NCBI RefSeq assembly: GCF_007830125.1
Contig: NZ_VLLG01000002.1
Location: 1,682,550-1,746,549 of the forward strand
DNA: 64,000 nt
Reading direction: 5' to 3'
Source of the DNA: Chitinophaga japonensis
GTDB lineage: Bacteria; Bacteroidota; Bacteroidia; Chitinophagales; Chitinophagaceae
The translations under genes were made by a program, and so were the position numbers. Below the pieces are notes generated by a model, which ran no database searches, had not been told where the DNA came from, and saw only the letters and a list, made by a program, of their open reading frames with translations. Below, one piece after another: positions 50,064 to 59,766 of this stretch. Within the stretch, counting starts at the first letter, position 1. Every line of letters begins with the position of its first letter.

Positions 50064-51292
50064 AGGATAAGAAATGGGATTTGAAAAGAGCGATGGAATT
50101 GAACAGACAGTCAACAATTATACCTGAGGCAAAGATAGTTCGTATAATTTTGATTTTTTATATAGGATATATTGTTTTTTCATTGCTCGGGAATATTGTC
50201 ATTAAGTATACAGGAATTGCTGCGGTACCTTTGATGCTTTTTCTTCTTTATGTTATTTGTTTGCTGCATGGTGTCATTCTCGGCCTTGCACTACCCTTTA
50301 TTAAGATCGAAAGACCGGTCAACATAAAATTCAAAGCGGTTGTCATTATCCTTTTTATGATTTGTTGTATGACAACACTGTTAGCCTGGTATCTGAATAT
50401 TAAACATTACGGCAGCCTCGTTTATATATTTGCACACTCCTTTGTAATTAGAGAATCAAGCATTGGCCAATCTGAAGGAATCATTCCGGTTTATGTTACA
50501 TATATTAATAGTTTTTTATATTGTTTGTTTGCATTGTTACTGATAGGATATCATTACACCCGTCGTAAATATTGCATTGTGTTATCTGTTTTGACTTTTA
50601 TTCTTGTTATATTTACGGATTTGCTAACCTTTGGCAGAATTGGAATTTTGTACTGTTTGTTTATCCTATTTGCTTATTTTATCCTGTTTAGGAAAGTTAG
50701 GATTAACCTGCGTGTGATCATAGGTATTACTGCTTTATTTCTGATACTTAATTTACCTAGGATGATCAGAGGTGGCTTTGATAATTTTGAAGGATCTGTA
50801 TCAGCCTTTAAAAACTTCTTGTATTATGATATACCGCCAATCTTTAATTCTGTCATCACAGTCTACACCTACTATTTTAGCTCATTGTTTGCGTTTTCCA
50901 ACTATTATGAACATCAACATATTGAATTTACGTACGGAGACATCACATTTAATCCAATAGTAAATATTTATAATAGATTTATTGCTCACAATGAAAGAGT
51001 AAGCTTAATTGCTGACCCGGTGTATATCCCTTTTAGAACGAATATTTACTCAATTGTAAAGGATCTGTATCAAGACTTTGGGGTTATAGGAATAATTCTA
51101 CCTCCCATTTTTTTTGGAATTATTATAGGATATATATTTAAATCGGGAAGTATTACGGGACAAGCACTAAAAATATATATACTCGCTTGGGTATTTTATA
51201 CGCCTATTTACAATCCTTTTTCCTTTGCGACTTTTCTTATCTCATTCTTCATGCTGATTTTGATATCTCTTTTGATAAAATTGAAATTCTGA
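50060..51292 (+). CDS. Wzy-like oligosaccharide repeat unit polymerase
   Basis: A 410-residue membrane protein with about 10-12 hydrophobic segments and a large periplasmic loop near 240-330, which contains PRMIRGGFDNFEGSVSAFKN and DIPPIFNSVITVYTYYFSSL. This is the plan of Wzy O-antigen/EPS polymerases, in which Arg residues of the loop act in chain transfer. Primary sequence is poorly conserved in this family, so the assignment rests on topology and on its place between the flippase and the glycosyltransferases. Strongly AT-rich. Confidence 0.78.
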   Translation: MKDKKWDLKRAMELNRQSTIIPEAKIVRIILIFYIGYIVFSLLGNIVIKYTGIAAVPLMLFLLYVICLLHGVILGLALPFIKIERPVNIKFKAVVIILFMICCMTTLLAWYLNIKHYGSLVYIFAHSFVIRESSIGQSEGIIPVYVTYINSFLYCLFALLLIGYHYTRRKYCIVLSVLTFILVIFTDLLTFGRIGILYCLFILFAYFILFRKVRINLRVIIGITALFLILNLPRMIRGGFDNFEGSVSAFKNFLYYDIPPIFNSVITVYTYYFSSLFAFSNYYEHQHIEFTYGDITFNPIVNIYNRFIAHNERVSLIADPVYIPFRTNIYSIVKDLYQDFGVIGIILPPIFFGIIIGYIFKSGSITGQALKIYILAWVFYTPIYNPFSFATFLISFFMLILISLLIKLKF

Positions 51293-51300
51293 CAAATGTT

Positions 51301-52131
51301 ATGCTCATAAGTTTTATTATTGTAAATTATAATTCAGGAACACTCCTGGAAGAATGTATTAGCAGTATTGTTGATGTAGTTACTTTTCCATTTGAGATAG
51401 TAGTTTTAGATAATCAATCAACGGATGGTTCTTATCTCTTTATTGAAGAACTTAATGATAAACGGATAGTATTGATCAAATCTGAACACAATTTAGGATT
51501 TGCAAAAGGAAATAATATTGCAGCCGTACATGCAAAAGGTGATATTTTGCATTTCATTAACCCTGACGCAATATTGAATAAGTCTATCGAACCTGATTAT
51601 AAGAGAATAATAGAGAATAACCAGGATAAGAAAAGGGTTTTTGTAAACAGGATAAGTGACGAATTAGGTAAGATTACACATAGTCGCTATCTGATACCTA
51701 CTATAAAGAACATATTTAAATACATCTTTGGACAAAATCCTGATTATTGGTATTTGGGAGCAAGTATTATCATATATAGAGATTTTTTTGAACAGATTAA
51801 TGGATGGCCGGAAGATTATTTTATGTATGCAGAGGATATGGATATATTCTATATAATATATAATTATGGGGGTTCAGTGGAAAGGCTTAATAGTACTGTA
51901 CAACACATTGGTAAGGGGACAACAAAAAATGTATGGTCAGAATTTGAAAGATTGGTTCGAGTGGAGAGTTCAACCAGACTTTTTTATAAAAAGTATAAGC
52001 GGATGTGGGAATATTACCTAATCGTGCTGATTTTTTTCTTTTATAAGCTGTTTAAAGGATATAGGCCTATATTATATATGAAAACAGTATTTTACGCGAA
52101 TAGAAAAGCTAATAAGCCGCATGGAAATTAA
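51301..52131 (+). CDS. Family 2 glycosyltransferase (WbbL-like)
   Basis: A 276-residue GT-A enzyme. ISFIIVNYNSGTLLEECISS at the N terminus, VVLDNQSTDGS, NLGFAKGNNIA and the DxD-like HFINPDAIL site, followed by GASIIIYRDFFEQINGWPED and YFMYAEDMDIFYII, match rhamnosyltransferase-type GT2 proteins. It probably adds one sugar to the lipid-linked repeat unit. I start at ATG 51301, nine bases after the polymerase stop; an open frame upstream to 51187 overlaps the polymerase gene and is not coding. It ends with a hydrophobic amphipathic helix that may bind the membrane. Confidence 0.87.
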   Translation: MLISFIIVNYNSGTLLEECISSIVDVVTFPFEIVVLDNQSTDGSYLFIEELNDKRIVLIKSEHNLGFAKGNNIAAVHAKGDILHFINPDAILNKSIEPDYKRIIENNQDKKRVFVNRISDELGKITHSRYLIPTIKNIFKYIFGQNPDYWYLGASIIIYRDFFEQINGWPEDYFMYAEDMDIFYIIYNYGGSVERLNSTVQHIGKGTTKNVWSEFERLVRVESSTRLFYKKYKRMWEYYLIVLIFFFYKLFKGYRPILYMKTVFYANRKANKPHGN

Positions 52132-53245
52132 AATTTTAATGCTAGCCCCTCTTAGTAGTATTCATACAATAAGGTGGGCAAATGCTTTGTATGACAGAGG
52201 AATAAAAATTATTCTGGCGGGAGCTACAACCTATGACCCAACATTGTACAACGAGGGTATCCGTATAATTTCTCTACAATTACCAGCCTCCCAAACAGGT
52301 AGGAACGCAAAGGCAGTTGGGAAGCTAAGTTATCTTAGTTTAGTTAATAAAGTCAAACAATTAATTAAAGAGGAGAAAATTGATATTATACATGCTCATT
52401 TTGCATCTAGTTATGGACTGATAGGTGCGTTGGTGGGGTTCAAACCATTTGTATTATCTGTATGGGGAAGTGATGTGTATGATTTCCCAATAAAATCTTT
52501 GTTGCATCGCTACATTCTTAAGTTTAATTTATCCAAAGCAACATTGGTTTTGTCAACAAGTCATGTGATGGCGGATGAGACAAGACGGTATACACAGAAG
52601 GGTATTGACATAACTCCTTTTGGGGTCGACACCAACGTCTTTAAACCAGAATATGATCAGAAAGCAGATTCAAAAGGTTTTGTAATTGGAATTGCCAAAA
52701 CACTGGAAGAAAAATATGGAGTGGAATATTTACTGAGGGGATACGCAAAATTCCGAGAAGTATATGCTAATCAAAATAGCGACATACAACTTAAAATAGC
52801 AGGAGAGGGTATTTTGAAAGAATCATTAGTTAAATTGGCAGATGAACTTGGAATTGCGGGGCATACAACTTTCCTGGGAAAATTAAAACACTCAGATATA
52901 GTAGGATTTTATAACTCACTTAATATAGCTGTCTTTCCTTCTATATTAGACAGCGAAAGTTTTGGGGTTGCAGTAATTGAAGCGAATGCTTGCGGAATTC
53001 CGGTCATTGTTTCAGATGTTGCTGGCTTTAAAGAAGTTGTGATGCATGAAAAGAATGGAATAATTGTTGAACGAAAAAATGCAGATGCCATTTATGAGGC
53101 AATTGAACGATTATATCTAGACAAGACAATAAGAGAGAAAATGGGTAATTTTGGCAGGGAATTAGTTAAGGAGAAATATGAATGGAATAAAAATGTTGAA
53201 TATGTGATTAGTATATATAATAATATACTCAAATATCATGAATAG
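52121..53245 (+). CDS. Family 4 glycosyltransferase
   Basis: A 374-residue GT-B enzyme. The N-terminal domain shows MLAPLSSIHTIRWANALYDR, DIIHAHFASSYGLIGALVGF and SVWGSDVYDFP; the C-terminal donor domain shows the E(x7)E motif in ESFGVAVIEANACGIPVIVS near 284-303. It is a retaining transferase for the repeat unit. The gene overlaps the previous one by 11 bases and the next by eight, so the cluster is tightly packed. Confidence 0.9.
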   Translation: MEIKILMLAPLSSIHTIRWANALYDRGIKIILAGATTYDPTLYNEGIRIISLQLPASQTGRNAKAVGKLSYLSLVNKVKQLIKEEKIDIIHAHFASSYGLIGALVGFKPFVLSVWGSDVYDFPIKSLLHRYILKFNLSKATLVLSTSHVMADETRRYTQKGIDITPFGVDTNVFKPEYDQKADSKGFVIGIAKTLEEKYGVEYLLRGYAKFREVYANQNSDIQLKIAGEGILKESLVKLADELGIAGHTTFLGKLKHSDIVGFYNSLNIAVFPSILDSESFGVAVIEANACGIPVIVSDVAGFKEVVMHEKNGIIVERKNADAIYEAIERLYLDKTIREKMGNFGRELVKEKYEWNKNVEYVISIYNNILKYHE

Positions 53246-54497
53246 TTTAACGATTCTACCCATGAGCTTCTTATGGCTGTGTACCTTTTTTTTGCATAGG
53301 CAAGAGGTAGTGAATGTAGTTAATTCAGGTGCAGATACAGCAAATGTAAAACTCTTTGGGGCTGTTGGAGATGGGAAAAATGATGATACTAAAGCCATTA
53401 TTGATGCAGTTAGATCTAATGCAAGGGTGATATTTTTTCCCTCGGGAACATATAAGATATCCAGAACCATACCACTTAACAGCAATAAGGAACTTCTTGG
53501 CGTGAATCAGAAATCAGTATTACTTAATACCAATGTTAAGGAAATGCTGAAGACCTTTGGGCCTAATCATTATAATGATATTACTATTAAGGGACTTAGA
53601 CTTGAAGGTAATGTGAAGGAGGGTGAGAATAAATTAGTTATTTGTATGCAATTTTATAATATAATAAAAGTAAATATTATAAATTGTTCTTTTAATAGTT
53701 CCTCTGCTGGAGTTGGATTCCAGAGCTGTAAAAGTATAATTGTAAAAGGCTGTACATTTAACGGAATGTATCAACAACCATTAAAGAATGCCACATATGC
53801 GGGGGTTTATGGCTATGGTATTGTTCTGAACGAATGTGATAAAGCAGTAATAGAAGGTAATAATATTGGTACAAACTCCCCCCATGGTTATATCATGAGG
53901 CATGCAGTTTATATTAGTAATAACAGAAAGAGAGATGCAGTAAGCAGCTCAGATATTATAATTAGAGATAATACAATTTTTCTTAAAGACTATACTAAAT
54001 CTCAACCTCTCACTGGGTTTGAATACGTATTTAAATCCATAGGAGGAAGAAATATTCTAATAGAAAGAAATAGAGCATATGGTGGTATTGGGGGAGTGCT
54101 ATTGACTTATAATTTTGTTAATCCCCTGAATATAAATGTAGAAAATAATCAGTTTAATGGATTGAAGCAATATGGAATATTTGTTAATCCGGAAACAGAA
54201 GCAGATAAAAAATGCATATTATCGGATTTGACAGTAAAGAATAATTCATTCATTATGAATGAGAAAAACGCTCAGGCTTTTAGAATTATAAACTATAAAA
54301 AGCTGGAGATTAAGAACAATGATTTTGTAAATCAACATACAAATACAGACAATAGATCTGTATTCCTTTACCTAAAAAAAAATAATACAGCTATTAACTC
54401 TAAAACAATCGAAGCTTCTAATAATAAAATTAGTGGGTTTAAGCAGATGATATTAAATGACAACCCTAAAGATAAAGTTAATCTTCTGATACGGTAA
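53238..54497 (+). CDS. Right-handed beta-helix protein (pectate lyase superfamily 3-like)
   Basis: A 419-residue exported protein. An N-terminal signal-like stretch (LTILPMSFLWLCTFFLH) precedes the characteristic VKLFGAVGDGKNDDTKAI of the pectate-lyase-3/glycosyl hydrolase family 28-related superfamily near residue 36-53. The body contains regular parallel beta-helix coils with Asn-rich turns (IIKVNIINCSFNSS, IEGNNIGTNSPHGY, ILIERNRAYGGIGGV). Proteins of this fold in EPS loci are often lyases, epimerases or depolymerases acting on the polymer made there. The uronic acid predicted from the dehydrogenase would suit a lyase, but the catalytic residues cannot be assigned. Confidence 0.82.
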   Translation: MNSLTILPMSFLWLCTFFLHRQEVVNVVNSGADTANVKLFGAVGDGKNDDTKAIIDAVRSNARVIFFPSGTYKISRTIPLNSNKELLGVNQKSVLLNTNVKEMLKTFGPNHYNDITIKGLRLEGNVKEGENKLVICMQFYNIIKVNIINCSFNSSSAGVGFQSCKSIIVKGCTFNGMYQQPLKNATYAGVYGYGIVLNECDKAVIEGNNIGTNSPHGYIMRHAVYISNNRKRDAVSSSDIIIRDNTIFLKDYTKSQPLTGFEYVFKSIGGRNILIERNRAYGGIGGVLLTYNFVNPLNINVENNQFNGLKQYGIFVNPETEADKKCILSDLTVKNNSFIMNEKNAQAFRIINYKKLEIKNNDFVNQHTNTDNRSVFLYLKKNNTAINSKTIEASNNKISGFKQMILNDNPKDKVNLLIR

Positions 54498-54564
54498 AAT
54501 AATCTGCAAGGCGGACTTTAAACAATTAACAGCAATCAACCGAAAGACAAACTGGAATAACACA

Positions 54565-55368
54565 ATGTCGAGTGCAAATAAGATGGTCTCAATTATAACT
54601 CCTGTATACAACGGTGAAAAATATATAGGGAGGACAATTCAATCAGTAGTAAACCAGACTTATTCCGATTGGGAATTAATCATCATCGATGATTGTTCGA
54701 CAGATGCAACCAGCAAACTCGTACATGAAGCATCGGAAGCCGATAGGAGAATTAAACTGATAAAGTTGAAAGTTAATCAAGGGGCGGCCGCTGCAAGAAA
54801 TGCTGGTATAAAAGCGAGCGGTGGGAGATTTATTGCCTTCTTAGATGGTGATGATGTATGGTTACCTGGAAAGTTGGAGACCCAACTTGATTTCATGTTA
54901 ACCAACGAGGTGTCCTTTACTTATTCTGCGTATTATGCTGTTAAGGATGAAATCAAAATTCTGAGGAAGGCTCCCTTGAAGATTACTTATAGTGCCACAT
55001 TACTTAATCCACGTATAGGATGCTTAACAGTTATTTATGATACCGCAGTGTTGGGTAAAGTATATATGCCGAATATACGCAAACGTCAGGACTGGGCTAC
55101 TTGGCTTTCTATTTTAAAGGCAATAAAAGAAACAAAAGGAATAACTTTTCCTTTAGCTGAGTACACTGTAAGAGACAATTCTCTTTCAAGCAATAAGTTT
55201 AAATTAATCAAATATAACTGGGAGGTATTGCGACTACATAAGCCTAATATCTTACCCGCTCTTTTATATTTCTCGTGTTTTCTTGTATTAAATACATATA
55301 AAGCGGTCAGGGAACGGCAAAAATTTTACTCATTAAAAAGAAAATCAGAAAGACTGGAAAAGTATTGA
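54565..55368 (+). CDS. Family 2 glycosyltransferase
   Basis: A 267-residue GT-A enzyme with VSIITPVYNGEKYIGRTIQS at the N terminus, ELIIIDDCSTDATSKL, NQGAAAARNAGIKASGGRFI and the metal site AFLDGDDVWLP near 92-102. The acceptor side shows IRKRQDWATWLSILK, typical of WcaA/EpsE-type transferases. It is the third glycosyltransferase of the AT-rich part, so the repeat unit is likely to have at least four sugars when the priming sugar is counted. Confidence 0.88.
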   Translation: MSSANKMVSIITPVYNGEKYIGRTIQSVVNQTYSDWELIIIDDCSTDATSKLVHEASEADRRIKLIKLKVNQGAAAARNAGIKASGGRFIAFLDGDDVWLPGKLETQLDFMLTNEVSFTYSAYYAVKDEIKILRKAPLKITYSATLLNPRIGCLTVIYDTAVLGKVYMPNIRKRQDWATWLSILKAIKETKGITFPLAEYTVRDNSLSSNKFKLIKYNWEVLRLHKPNILPALLYFSCFLVLNTYKAVRERQKFYSLKRKSERLEKY

Positions 55369-55424
55369 GCAATATTTGGCAGGAGTTGACGGAACATTTA
55401 TAACACTGCATAAAAGTAACGTAT

Positions 55425-56333
55425 ATGAACTTTGTCTACAAATGTCTATTACAGCAATTTTTTTCCAAAATTCCTTATGGGGAACACCTGAATTATCTTT
55501 TTCAGAGACGGATCACTAACAGTTTACCAGCTTCTGATGAAAAATTCTTGAGGAAAGTAAATGATGCTTTTACCCACTATGGGAAATTCAAAGAGTTTAA
55601 TGAGTTAAAAAATAATGGTAATAAATACTATGAGTTTGGGGCCGGTTGGGACTTGATCATTCCTATATCTATCAGTTTACTTGGTTTTGAAGTTACCTGC
55701 ATTGATATAAAATATTTAGCTACCCCAGAATTAATTCAAAATTCCCTAGGTCAATTTGTCAAACTTAGAAATAAACTACCTTTTGAATTTGATAAAATAA
55801 ATAGTATCTCGCTAAATAAGGATAAATGCATGGAAACCTTAGGTAAGGAGTACAATATAAAGTACAAAGCTCCTTTAGATGCTAGAGATACTGGCTTTAA
55901 GCAGGAAACAATTGATTTTATATCATCGTCCGTTACTTTTGAACACATTCCAGGAAGGGAATTACTTTTAATCTTGAACGAATGTTATAGGCTTTTGAAA
56001 AGAGGGGGAATACTTTCTCTTACAATAGATTATAAGGATCATTGGTCCTATTTTGATAAGAATATTTCTATTTATAATTTTCTACGGTATTCAGAAAAAG
56101 AATGGAAACGCTATAATCCATCGTTACATTATCAAAATAGATTACGGCATAGCGATTATTTGAAGATAATACAGCAAACTTGCTTCGAGTTAGTTGAAGA
56201 TGCTCCAATTTTACCTACTGAGGAAGACATTAAAGTACTAAAACAAATCCCTCTCAATAATGATTTTTCACTCAAGACCTATGATTTGCATGATTTAGGT
56301 ATTAAAGGATCCCACATAGTATTAAGGAAATAA
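55425..56333 (+). CDS. Class I SAM-dependent methyltransferase
   Basis: A 302-residue Rossmann-type methyltransferase. YYEFGAGWDLIIPISISLLG with EFGAGWD is motif I for SAM binding, FEVTCIDIKY carries the acidic residue that holds the ribose, and DFISSSVTFEHIPGRELLLI with LLKRGGILSLTIDY correspond to motifs IV-V. It probably O- or C-methylates a sugar of the polysaccharide, as judged by its place. Last gene of the AT-rich segment; composition shifts to GC-rich after a 160-base gap with no visible feature. Confidence 0.83.
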   Translation: MNFVYKCLLQQFFSKIPYGEHLNYLFQRRITNSLPASDEKFLRKVNDAFTHYGKFKEFNELKNNGNKYYEFGAGWDLIIPISISLLGFEVTCIDIKYLATPELIQNSLGQFVKLRNKLPFEFDKINSISLNKDKCMETLGKEYNIKYKAPLDARDTGFKQETIDFISSSVTFEHIPGRELLLILNECYRLLKRGGILSLTIDYKDHWSYFDKNISIYNFLRYSEKEWKRYNPSLHYQNRLRHSDYLKIIQQTCFELVEDAPILPTEEDIKVLKQIPLNNDFSLKTYDLHDLGIKGSHIVLRK

Positions 56334-56495
56334 ATCTAACACATTTGAAATAAATTGCCGTGTAAGATTCGCCGCTTTTTCTTATTGGGAGGATGTAGGT
56401 CATTATGAAATTTTAAAAGTTTAGAAAAAGTAGGAACATGATTTGTATGTAGATATTATATATTACGCACATGAGTAAAGAGAAAATTCCAATCC

Positions 56496-57608
56496 ATGAA
56501 AATAGCACTTATCACCGGCATCACCGGCCAGGACGGCGCCTACCTCGCCGACCTCCTCCTGCACAAAAACTACCAGGTGCACGGCATCAAACGCCGCAGC
56601 TCCCTGTTTAATACGGACAGGATAGACCATCTCTACCAGGACCCCCATGAACAGCATATTCACTTCAAGCTGCACTATGGCGACCTGACGGACTCCACCA
56701 ACCTGATCCGCATCATCCAGGAGGTACAGCCGGATGAGATTTACAACCTGGGGGCTATGAGCCATGTGAAAGTGAGCTTTGAGACCCCCGAATATACCGC
56801 CAATGCGGATGGGATTGGCACCTTAAGAATATTGGAAGCCGTAAGGTTATTGGGCCTTACGGATAAAACAAAGATCTACCAGGCTTCCACCTCCGAACTG
56901 TACGGCCTGGTACAGGAGGTGCCGCAATCGGAAAAAACACCTTTTTATCCCCGCTCTCCCTATGGTGTGGCCAAGTTGTACGCCTACTGGATCACGGTCA
57001 ATTATAGGGAGGCATATAATATGTACGCCTGCAACGGTATTCTCTTTAATCATGAAAGCCCGCTCCGTGGCGAAACGTTCGTAACCCGCAAGATCACCCG
57101 GGGGGTGGCCAAAATAGTGGCCGGCATGCAGGACAAGCTGTATATGGGTAACCTGGACGCGCAGCGGGACTGGGGCCATGCAAAGGACTATGTAGAGGCC
57201 ATGTACCTCATCCTGCAGCAGGACCAGCCGGAAGATTACGTGATTGCTACCGGTATTACCACTACGGTGCGCGATTTCATTAAAATGGCCTTTGCCGAAG
57301 CAGGTGTGGAACTGGAGTTTAAAGGCAAGGATGCTGCAGAAAAAGGGATCGTCAAAAGTATTGCCACCGGTATCACTGCCCTGGAACCCGGGCAGGAGGT
57401 AGTGGCCATTGATCCCCGGTACTATCGCCCCACGGAGGTAGACCTCCTGATAGGGGACCCTACCAAAGCGCAGACAAAGCTGGGTTGGAAGCCGAAGTAC
57501 GACCTCCCCGCCCTGGTGAAGGAAATGGTGGCGGCAGACATAGAGCTGTTCCAGCGCGAAAAACTGCTCAAAGATGCCGGTTATAAAATACTGAACCAAT
57601 TCGAATAG
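56496..57608 (+). CDS. gmd: GDP-mannose 4,6-dehydratase
   Basis: A 370-residue extended short-chain dehydrogenase that converts GDP-D-mannose to GDP-4-keto-6-deoxymannose. [15 protein letters not shown] near residue 8 is the NADP site with the family-specific [32 protein letters not shown] and the catalytic [10 protein letters not shown] (Tyr and Lys four apart) near 156-165 follow, then [19 protein letters not shown]. It feeds GDP-fucose synthase, encoded four bases downstream. Base composition returns to that of the main chromosome, unlike the preceding ten kilobases. Confidence 0.97.
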   Translation: MKIALITGITGQDGAYLADLLLHKNYQVHGIKRRSSLFNTDRIDHLYQDPHEQHIHFKLHYGDLTDSTNLIRIIQEVQPDEIYNLGAMSHVKVSFETPEYTANADGIGTLRILEAVRLLGLTDKTKIYQASTSELYGLVQEVPQSEKTPFYPRSPYGVAKLYAYWITVNYREAYNMYACNGILFNHESPLRGETFVTRKITRGVAKIVAGMQDKLYMGNLDAQRDWGHAKDYVEAMYLILQQDQPEDYVIATGITTTVRDFIKMAFAEAGVELEFKGKDAAEKGIVKSIATGITALEPGQEVVAIDPRYYRPTEVDLLIGDPTKAQTKLGWKPKYDLPALVKEMVAADIELFQREKLLKDAGYKILNQFE

Positions 57609-57611
57609 CCC

Positions 57612-58544
57612 ATGAACCAACAGCACAAAATATACGTGGCCGGTCATCGCGGCATGGTAGGCTCTGCCATCGTTAGAAGACTACAACAGGACGGTTTTAA
57701 TAATATCATTACCCGTATCTCCAAAGAGCTGGACCTGCGGGACCAGCAGGCGGTAGCCGCTTTCTTTGCACAGGAAAAGCCGGACTATGTGTTCATGGCC
57801 GCTGCCAGGGTGGGCGGCATTATTGCCAATAACACCTACCGGGCGGAGTTCCTGTATGATAACCTCATGATCCAGAGCAATGTGATCCATCATGCTTATA
57901 AAGCCGGCGTGCAAAAGCTCATGTTCCTCGGCTCCTCCTGCATCTATCCCAAGCTGGCTCCCCAGCCCCTCAAAGAGGAATACCTGCTCACCGGCTTGCT
58001 GGAGCCTACCAATGAGCCCTATGCCATTGCCAAGATAGCCGGCATCAAAATGTGCGATGCCTACCGTGATCAATACGGGTGTAACTTCATTTCCGTGATG
58101 CCGACCAACTTATACGGTCCCAATGATAATTACGACCTGCAGAACTCCCATGTGCTGCCCGCGCTGCTGCGCAAGTTCCATGAGGCAAAGGTCAACAGCG
58201 CCCCGGAAGTGGTGATATGGGGCACGGGGGCGCCTAAACGCGAGTTCCTCCATGCAGATGATATGGCCGATGCCTGCTTTTACCTCATGCAAAACTATAA
58301 CGAGCCCGGGCTGGTAAACATTGGCGTAGGAGAGGATATCAGCATTGCAGACCTGGCAAGGCTCGTACAGGAGATCGTGGGTTATAAAGGCGCGCTTACC
58401 TTCGATACCTCCAAACCGGATGGCACGCCCCGGAAGCTGATGGATGTGACCAAACTCCATAGCTTTGGCTGGAAAGCCAGCATCGGGCTGGAAGAGGGTA
58501 TCCGCCAGGTATACGAGCAGGTGCAGCATACCGGCTGGAGCTGA
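57612..58544 (+). CDS. fcl: GDP-L-fucose synthase
   Basis: A 310-residue NADPH-dependent epimerase-reductase that makes GDP-L-fucose. [16 protein letters not shown] is the nucleotide site near 8-23; [35 protein letters not shown] (with the conserved Cys) and the catalytic [15 protein letters not shown] near 137 are all present; [20 protein letters not shown] is a hallmark of the family. With gmd it forms the usual two-gene pathway, so fucose is a likely component of the exopolysaccharide. Confidence 0.97.
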   Translation: MNQQHKIYVAGHRGMVGSAIVRRLQQDGFNNIITRISKELDLRDQQAVAAFFAQEKPDYVFMAAARVGGIIANNTYRAEFLYDNLMIQSNVIHHAYKAGVQKLMFLGSSCIYPKLAPQPLKEEYLLTGLLEPTNEPYAIAKIAGIKMCDAYRDQYGCNFISVMPTNLYGPNDNYDLQNSHVLPALLRKFHEAKVNSAPEVVIWGTGAPKREFLHADDMADACFYLMQNYNEPGLVNIGVGEDISIADLARLVQEIVGYKGALTFDTSKPDGTPRKLMDVTKLHSFGWKASIGLEEGIRQVYEQVQHTGWS

Positions 58545-58681
58545 TCAATATGTTCCAATTTTAAATTAATAATAACATTTTGTAAAAAGAGGGTTTGACC
58601 GGAACCTTAACGGATAATAGTCTTATTTTACCGCAATCTATTTCTTCACGCCTTGACTTTTACCGTTAAAGTAACAAACCT

Positions 58682-59638
58682 ATGAATATTACAATTATCG
58701 GGGGAGCTGGTTTTATAGGGACCAGTTTAATAGAAAAATTGGGAGAAACAGGTAGTAAATACTGTGTTATAGATAAAAGGCCGGTAAATATCCCTTATGC
58801 CAGGATAGCGGACATACGTAATGTATCCGATGTACAAAAGTCTGTTGAGCAAACGGAATGGGTAATATTATTGGCCGCAGAACACCAGGACAATGTGGAA
58901 CCCATTTCGTTGTATTACGAGGTGAATGTCAATGGCACAAGGAATGTGCTGGATGTTATGGATCAGAAGGGAATTAAAAAGATAATTTTTACCAGTTCTG
59001 TAGCTGTTTATGGCCTGAATAAGGAAAACCCCTCAGAGACACATCCGGTCGACCCATTTAACCATTATGGCAAAAGTAAATGGCAGGCAGAAGAGGTATT
59101 GAGAGAGTGGTATAACAAGGATCCCGGGAATCGGACATTAATTATTATAAGGCCAACCGTTGTTTTTGGACCGGGAAACCGGGGGAACGTTTACAACCTG
59201 CTAAAGCAGATCGCCACCGGAAAGTTCCTGATGATCGGCTCCGGGAATAACAAGAAGTCGATGGCCTATGTGGAAAACATTGTACATTTCTTAAAGTATT
59301 GTATTGATCAGGATATTACAGGATACCAGCTATTTAACTATGCCGATAAACCTGATTTGAGTACCAGGGAGCTGGTGGCGCAGGCAAGTATATCATTAAA
59401 TAAGAGAGTGGCCCCTATAAAAATCCCTTATGCTATTGGGTACCTGGGAGGAGTTTTCCTGGATCTGGTGGCGAAAATCATCAATAAGAAGTTACCCATC
59501 AGTGCTGTCAGGATCAAAAAGTTCTGTGCTACCACCCGGTTTTCCGCCGATAGAATAGCCTCAATGGGTTATAAGGCTCCATTTACACTGCGGGAAGGAT
59601 TGGATAAAACCATACAAAGCATTGCTAATGGGCAATAG
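58682..59638 (+). CDS. NAD-dependent epimerase/dehydratase
   Basis: A 318-residue extended short-chain dehydrogenase. ITIIGGAGFIGTSLIEKLG is the NAD site; the catalytic Tyr and Lys are in FNHYGKSKWQAEEVL near 120; IFTSSVAVYGLNKENP supplies the Ser/Thr; IIRPTVVFGPGNRGNVYNLL is a typical mid-domain strand. It resembles UDP-glucose/GlcNAc 4-epimerase-like enzymes of capsule loci, but the substrate is uncertain. Composition is between the AT-rich and GC-rich parts. A 137-base gap separates it from fcl, with a possible promoter but no exact -7 box. Confidence 0.88.
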   Translation: MNITIIGGAGFIGTSLIEKLGETGSKYCVIDKRPVNIPYARIADIRNVSDVQKSVEQTEWVILLAAEHQDNVEPISLYYEVNVNGTRNVLDVMDQKGIKKIIFTSSVAVYGLNKENPSETHPVDPFNHYGKSKWQAEEVLREWYNKDPGNRTLIIIRPTVVFGPGNRGNVYNLLKQIATGKFLMIGSGNNKKSMAYVENIVHFLKYCIDQDITGYQLFNYADKPDLSTRELVAQASISLNKRVAPIKIPYAIGYLGGVFLDLVAKIINKKLPISAVRIKKFCATTRFSADRIASMGYKAPFTLREGLDKTIQSIANGQ

Positions 59639-59712
59639 GTCTTAATGATTTAAAGTATCCCCTGTATTTTTCCAACCTCCAGAGCATCCCCCGGGAAGCT
59701 TTCCGGCATTAC

Positions 59713-59741
59713 TTTTGTGTCTCGTAATATTCCTATCTTTG
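59713..59741 (+). promoter_or_regulatory. Promoter of Wzi-like gene
   Basis: TTTTG (59713-59717), 16-base spacer, TATCTTTG (59734-59741), exact -7 match; ATG at 59767. The -33 region itself is part of another exact -7 box, TACTTTTG (59710-59717). Confidence 0.55.
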
Positions 59742-59766
59742 CTCCTTAGCTCACAAATCGTTACTT

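Noticed and set aside
46320..56460. AT-rich segment as an integrated phage or transposon
   Set aside because: No integrase, transposase, terminal repeats or tRNA attachment site; all genes fit polysaccharide synthesis.
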